A stretch of DNA of 64,000 nt, taken from positions 124,001 to 188,000 of the forward strand of contig OZ245783.1 of the NCBI GenBank assembly GCA_965227875.1, given 5' to 3'. Below are positions 60,604 to 64,000 of the stretch, in pieces (positions within the stretch are counted from its first letter, which is position 1; each line of letters opens with the position of its first letter). Source of the DNA: G965227875 sp965227875 (GTDB lineage Bacteria > Pseudomonadota > Alphaproteobacteria > Rhizobiales > JAJFHC01). The notes below the pieces were generated by a model. The model worked only from the letters and a program-made list of their open reading frames with translations, was not told the DNA's origin and did not search any database. Made by a program: the position numbers and the translations under genes.

Positions 60604-61506
60604 ATGCCGCAAACAATCGTCACGCTCATTTCCGCGGGAACCGCCGCGAGCCTGACAGAAGCCGCCGTCGCCGACGTGGCCGGCGCTCTGGGCTTCTCCG
60701 TCCGCACCGACTGGCTCGGTGCCGGGGAAGCGTGCGACCTGATCGCCGATAGTCTCCATGACCGCCATGACGTCCTGCGCAAGGCGCGCGCTGCGCTTGG
60801 AACCGACCCGGTGGACGTCGTGGTGCAGGAGGCATCGGGACGGCGGCGGAAACTGCTGATCGCGGACATGGATTCCACGATCATCGACCAGGAGTGCATC
60901 GACGAACTCGCGGCAGCCTTTGGTGTCGCCGAGAACGTCGTGTCCATCACCGAAAGGGCCATGCGCGGGGAACTCGATTTCTCCGGCGCCCTGCGCGACC
61001 GGGTCGCCCTGCTCGAAGGCATGCCCGTCGCGCTCATGGAGGAGGTCTTCGACAACCGGGTAACCATCCGGCCGGGCGCACGGACCCTCGTCCAGACCAT
61101 GCGCGGGCATGGCGCCTACACCGCGCTGGTCTCCGGCGGCTTCCGGTATTTCACCGGCCGCGTGGCGGCGGCAACCGGTTTCGACGACAACCGGGCCAAC
61201 GATCTCGAGCACGTGGACGGCAAGCTGACCGGGCGCGTGATCGAACCCGTGCTCGGCCGCGAAGCCAAGGTCGAGGCTCTGAACGCCTATGCGAAAAGCC
61301 TGTCCATTGGCCCGGACGACACCATCGCCGTCGGCGACGGAGCCAACGATCTCGCCATGATCGACGTTGCCGGAATGGGGGTGGGTTTCCACGCCAAACC
61401 GGCGGTTCGCGAGGCCGCCGATGCCGATATCTGGTACAGCGACCTCACGGCCCTTCTCTACATGCAGGGTTTCCGGCGTACGGAGTTCCGCGACGACGCG
61501 GACTGA
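60604..61506 (+). CDS. serB: Phosphoserine phosphatase
   Basis: This 300-residue HAD-family enzyme catalyses the last step of serine synthesis. An N-terminal ACT-like part (~1-80) precedes the HAD domain. The nucleophile is in LIADMDSTIIDQECIDELAA, motif II Ser in TALVSGGFRYFT, motif III Lys in GREAKVEALNAYAKSL and motif IV in IAVGDGANDLAMI. It is divergent from miaA and ends before a bidirectional terminator. Confidence 0.95.
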   Translation: MPQTIVTLISAGTAASLTEAAVADVAGALGFSVRTDWLGAGEACDLIADSLHDRHDVLRKARAALGTDPVDVVVQEASGRRRKLLIADMDSTIIDQECIDELAAAFGVAENVVSITERAMRGELDFSGALRDRVALLEGMPVALMEEVFDNRVTIRPGARTLVQTMRGHGAYTALVSGGFRYFTGRVAAATGFDDNRANDLEHVDGKLTGRVIEPVLGREAKVEALNAYAKSLSIGPDDTIAVGDGANDLAMIDVAGMGVGFHAKPAVREAADADIWYSDLTALLYMQGFRRTEFRDDAD

Positions 61507-61569
61507 GCCCCCGGCCTACGATGGCCACGGTCGCAGGCGCCGGATTTGCTACAATGCCCCACGGCACAA

Positions 61570-61597
61570 AAAAGGCGGCCCCGGGAGGCCGCCTTTT
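61570..61597. terminator. Bidirectional terminator between serB and degP
   Basis: A perfect 11-bp stem, AAAAGGCGGCC (61570-61580) with GGCCGCCTTTT (61587-61597), has a 6-nt loop. T-runs on both strands serve the converging serB and degP genes. Confidence 0.9.
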
Positions 61598-61618
61598 GTT
61601 GTCTTGATCAGAACCGGA

Positions 61619-63124
61619 TCAGTTTTCGCCGATCTTCACAGGTGTGAACCGCAGTTCCCCGTCGGGCTTGGAAAGTGTCAGAAGGACCGAGTTCCGCCCC
61701 TTCTTTTCCACCTTCTCGACCTGGTCGAGCACGTCCTGGGGGGTCTTGACCTCTTCCTGGTTGACCTCGACGACAACCTCGCCCTCGGAGATACGCTTCT
61801 CCGCGGCCTCACTGCCCTCCTCGATCGCCGTGATCACGACGCCGCTGACATCATTGCTGATCTTGTACTTGGTGCGGAGTTCGTCGGTAAGGTCGGACAG
61901 CGTCATGCCGAGCACCGACTTGGTGACGACTTCCTTCTTCTTTTCTTCCTCCTTGTCCGGTGCGGAGGCGGTTTTCTTCTCACCTTCCTCGAGGCGGCCG
62001 ACGGTGACCCGAAGCGTCACTTCCTCACCCTTGCGCAGGATCACGACGTCGACCGTCTTGCCCGGTCCCGTGTCGGCCACGATCCGCGGAAGCATCCGCA
62101 TTTCGGGCACGTCCCTGCCGTCGAACTTCAGGATGATATCGCCTGCCTTGATCCCGGCCGGTTCCGCAGGACCGCCCTTCGTCACGTCGGCGACAAGGGC
62201 ACCCTTCTTGGAATCGAGACCGAGGCTCTCCGCAATCTCGTCGGTGACCGTCTGGATCCGGACACCGAGCCATCCGCGACGCGTCTCGCCGAAACGCTGC
62301 AGCTGGTCGACCACCGGCTCCGCCGTGGCGGACGGCACCGAAAAGCCGATCCCGATCGAACCGCCCGACGGCGAGATGATCGCCGTGTTCACCCCGATCA
62401 CCTCTCCTGCCATGTTGAAGAGCGGACCCCCGGAGTTGCCCCGGTTGATGGCCGCATCGGTCTGGATAAAGTCGTCATAGGGGCCGGAATTGATGTCGCG
62501 GTTGCGCGCCGACACGATGCCGAGAGTCACGCTGCCGCCCAGCCCGAACGGATTGCCGATCGCCATGACCCAGTCGCCGACACGGATCGCGTTCGAGTCG
62601 CCGAACTTGACCGCCTGGAGCGGCTTGTCCGGGTTCACCTTGAGCACCGCGATGTCGATCTTGGGGTCACGCCCGATGACTTCCGCCGTCAGCTTGCTGC
62701 CGTCGGTGAAATTGGCTTCGATCTCGTCGGCATCCGCGATGACGTGATTGTTGGTCACGATGATCCCCGAGGGATCGATCACGAATCCCGATCCGAGCGA
62801 CTGCACCTTGCGCGGCCGCTGCGGCTGGTTCCCGCGCTGCTGGCGCTCGAGAAACTCCTCGAAGAATTCCTGGAACGGAGACCCGGGCGGCAGGTTGGGA
62901 AGCGGAACGGTCTTGTTGCCTGCGACGTTCTGCGCCGTGGAGATGTTCACGACCGCTCCGGAAAGCCTTTCGGCAAGGTCTGCGACGGAGGCCGGGCCTT
63001 CCGCTCTCGCCTGCCCGGCGAGGCCGGCAAGCAGGGCAAGCCCCAGAAGCCACGCCAGCAAAGATGCGCCCCGGAACGGCGCGGCTTGTGCCCTGGATGT
63101 GTGAGTCCTAACTGATCTGGCCAT
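61619..63124 (-). CDS. DegP/DegQ-type periplasmic serine protease (Do family)
   Basis: This 501-residue HtrA-family protease and chaperone has a signal peptide (SLLAWLLGLALLAGLAGQARA). The trypsin-like domain has the triad His (VTNNHVIADA), Asp (PKIDIAVLKV) and Ser (NRGNSGGPLFN). Two PDZ domains follow (~residues 285-375 and ~415-500), separated by a charged Lys/Glu linker (APDKEEEKKKEVV). It degrades or refolds envelope proteins. The ATG at 63124 with AAGGAG fits the signal peptide. It follows hflC and DUF2065 on the same strand, a usual arrangement in Alphaproteobacteria. Confidence 0.94.
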   Translation of the reverse strand: MARSVRTHTSRAQAAPFRGASLLAWLLGLALLAGLAGQARAEGPASVADLAERLSGAVVNISTAQNVAGNKTVPLPNLPPGSPFQEFFEEFLERQQRGNQPQRPRKVQSLGSGFVIDPSGIIVTNNHVIADADEIEANFTDGSKLTAEVIGRDPKIDIAVLKVNPDKPLQAVKFGDSNAIRVGDWVMAIGNPFGLGGSVTLGIVSARNRDINSGPYDDFIQTDAAINRGNSGGPLFNMAGEVIGVNTAIISPSGGSIGIGFSVPSATAEPVVDQLQRFGETRRGWLGVRIQTVTDEIAESLGLDSKKGALVADVTKGGPAEPAGIKAGDIILKFDGRDVPEMRMLPRIVADTGPGKTVDVVILRKGEEVTLRVTVGRLEEGEKKTASAPDKEEEKKKEVVTKSVLGMTLSDLTDELRTKYKISNDVSGVVITAIEEGSEAAEKRISEGEVVVEVNQEEVKTPQDVLDQVEKVEKKGRNSVLLTLSKPDGELRFTPVKIGEN

Positions 63125-63257
63125 CAAGACCTTTCTCCTTTCGATCGTCCCGCGCTTCCGCTGAAACGCCGGACCCGGATACGCCCCTGCATTCACATTG
63201 CCCGGCCATTATGGGCAATTCGCGGCTCACGGAAACTGAGATTGCCGTGATGCGGCC

Positions 63258-63443
63258 TCAGCCCCGGACGAACCACACGAACAGAACTCCAAGCCCGACC
63301 GACACGACGCCGGCGAGGCGCAGCGTCTGGTCGGGCATGGTCTGAAGCTGCGCCATCAGCGACTTCATCGCGGACGGCGCAGCTGAATAGATCACGCCCT
63401 CGATGACGAGGACGAGGCCGAGACCGACCAGCAGGTCGCTCAT
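63258..63443 (-). CDS. DUF2065 small membrane protein
   Basis: This 61-residue protein has two hydrophobic segments (LLVGLGLVLVIEGVIYSAAP and LAGVVSVGLGVLFVWFVRG) and is typical of DUF2065. It overlaps the hflC stop by 4 bp (ATGA), as commonly seen between hflC and degP-type genes. The function is unknown; involvement with the HflKC complex is inferred from position. Confidence 0.85.
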   Translation of the reverse strand: MSDLLVGLGLVLVIEGVIYSAAPSAMKSLMAQLQTMPDQTLRLAGVVSVGLGVLFVWFVRG

Positions 63444-64000
63444 TGCACCGCGGTCTGTCCGCCCTCCTTGCCGGCAGAACCCCGGAAGAAGCGGAAGAAC
63501 TCGCTGTCCGGCGTCAGCACCAGGGTGGTGTCGCCGCCTTCGAGGCTCTTCTCATAGGCCTGCATGGACCGATAGAACTTGAAGAAGTCCGGGTCGCGCC
63601 CGTAGGCGTCCGCGAAAATCTGATTGCGTTCGGAGTCGCCCTCACCACGGAGTTTCTCCGCATCGCGGGTCGCCTCGGCCTTGAGAACCGTGACTTCGCG
63701 GTCGGCGCGGGACCGGATGCGCTGCGACTGTTCCTGCCCCTGGGCGCGGAACTCGGAGGCCTCGCGCTGACGTTCCGTCTGCATCCTGCGGTAGATCGCC
63801 TCGGAGTTTGCCTGGGGAAGGTCTGCGCGGCGGATCTTCACGTCGACGATCTCGATGCCGAACTTCGCGGCCTCGGCGTTCATCTGCGTGGCGATCTTGT
63901 TCATGAGGTCCGAACGGCTGTCGCGAACGACGGCCTCGAAGCTCGACTCACCAAGCACGCGGCGGGTACTGGAGTTGAGGACCGTGGCCAGCCGCGACCG
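63440..64000 (-). CDS. hflC: HflC protein, C-terminal part (5' end outside window)
   Basis: The frame is open to the right edge, so only the last ~186 codons are visible. The sequence (LATVLNSSTRRVLGESSFEA, then AAKFGIEIVDVKIRRADLPQ, then ANSEAIYRRMQTERQREASE) is the band-7/SPFH protein HflC, a membrane partner of HflK that controls the FtsH protease. The helical tail rich in Arg/Gln/Glu is normal for the family. The gene order hflC, DUF2065, degP supports the call. Confidence 0.93.
   Translation of the reverse strand, partial: RSRLATVLNSSTRRVLGESSFEAVVRDSRSDLMNKIATQMNAEAAKFGIEIVDVKIRRADLPQANSEAIYRRMQTERQREASEFRAQGQEQSQRIRSRADREVTVLKAEATRDAEKLRGEGDSERNQIFADAYGRDPDFFKFYRSMQAYEKSLEGGDTTLVLTPDSEFFRFFRGSAGKEGGQTAVQ

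Overview
The window is alphaproteobacterial chromosome interrupted by a 42.5-kb genomic island. The backbone is high-GC. It carries gene neighbourhoods usual in Alphaproteobacteria: mreB-mreC-mreD-PBP2-rodA, and the stretch ilvC-ilvH-ilvB-miaA, serB, degP, DUF2065, hflC. I cannot name a genus; a free-living or marine member of Hyphomicrobiales or Rhodospirillales would fit.

Left backbone (1-3829): the C-terminal part of a TonB-type protein, an IsdG-like heme-degrading monooxygenase, an orphan LuxR-type regulator, and a signal-peptide/coiled-coil/beta-barrel outer membrane protein.

Island (3830-46420): both ends carry an identical 54-bp repeat, which is the 3' part of tRNA-Lys(CTT) plus a few flanking bases. 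The complete tRNA-Lys lies at the right end and the displaced 3' copy at the left end, next to a DUF4102-type tyrosine integrase. Inside, in order, are: the integrase and a translationally coupled unknown gene; a double-HTH excisionase-like protein; two coupled tyrosine recombinases; and a four-gene type III-like restriction-modification operon that includes an extra PD-(D/E)xK-like protein and an AlbA/Schlafen-domain protein. Three nutrient-uptake and catabolic modules follow. Each has its own polar-amino-acid-type ABC transporter and its own regulator.

Module A (18965-29119) has an IclR regulator, an M81 (MlrC-like) hydrolase, an M24 creatinase/ectoine-hydrolase-like enzyme, a class III aminotransferase, two Asp/Glu-racemase/EutA-like proteins, RidA and an Ehu-like (ectoine-type) transporter. 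Module B (29176-38205) has a LacI regulator, a DUF3830-like protein, an ABC transporter, RidA, a second class III aminotransferase and an N,N-dimethylformamidase large-subunit-like enzyme. Module C (38305-45546) has a TrzA/AtzA-type amidohydrolase, an enolase-superfamily (MR/MLE) enzyme, a GntR regulator, an ABC transporter and a creatininase-family amidohydrolase. The common theme is uptake of small nitrogenous compounds, amide or C-N hydrolysis, and PLP chemistry protected by RidA. Paired repeats in two divergent promoters of module A and LacI-type palindromes in module B support self-contained regulons. The substrates cannot be read from sequence.

Between the last catabolic gene and tRNA-Lys is a low-gene-density stretch with a 33-nt 3' fragment of a tRNA-Gln. 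It sits beside a second copy of a 19-bp sequence that also overlaps the integrase start, and looks like the scar of another element.

Right backbone (46421-64000): cell-shape and peptidoglycan genes (rodA, PBP2, mreD, mreC, mreB), leuA preceded by a Leu-rich leader peptide (probable attenuation), an outer-membrane barrel protein, the ilvC/ilvH/ilvB branched-chain genes, miaA, serB, a DegP-type protease, DUF2065, and the start of the hflC operon running off the right edge.
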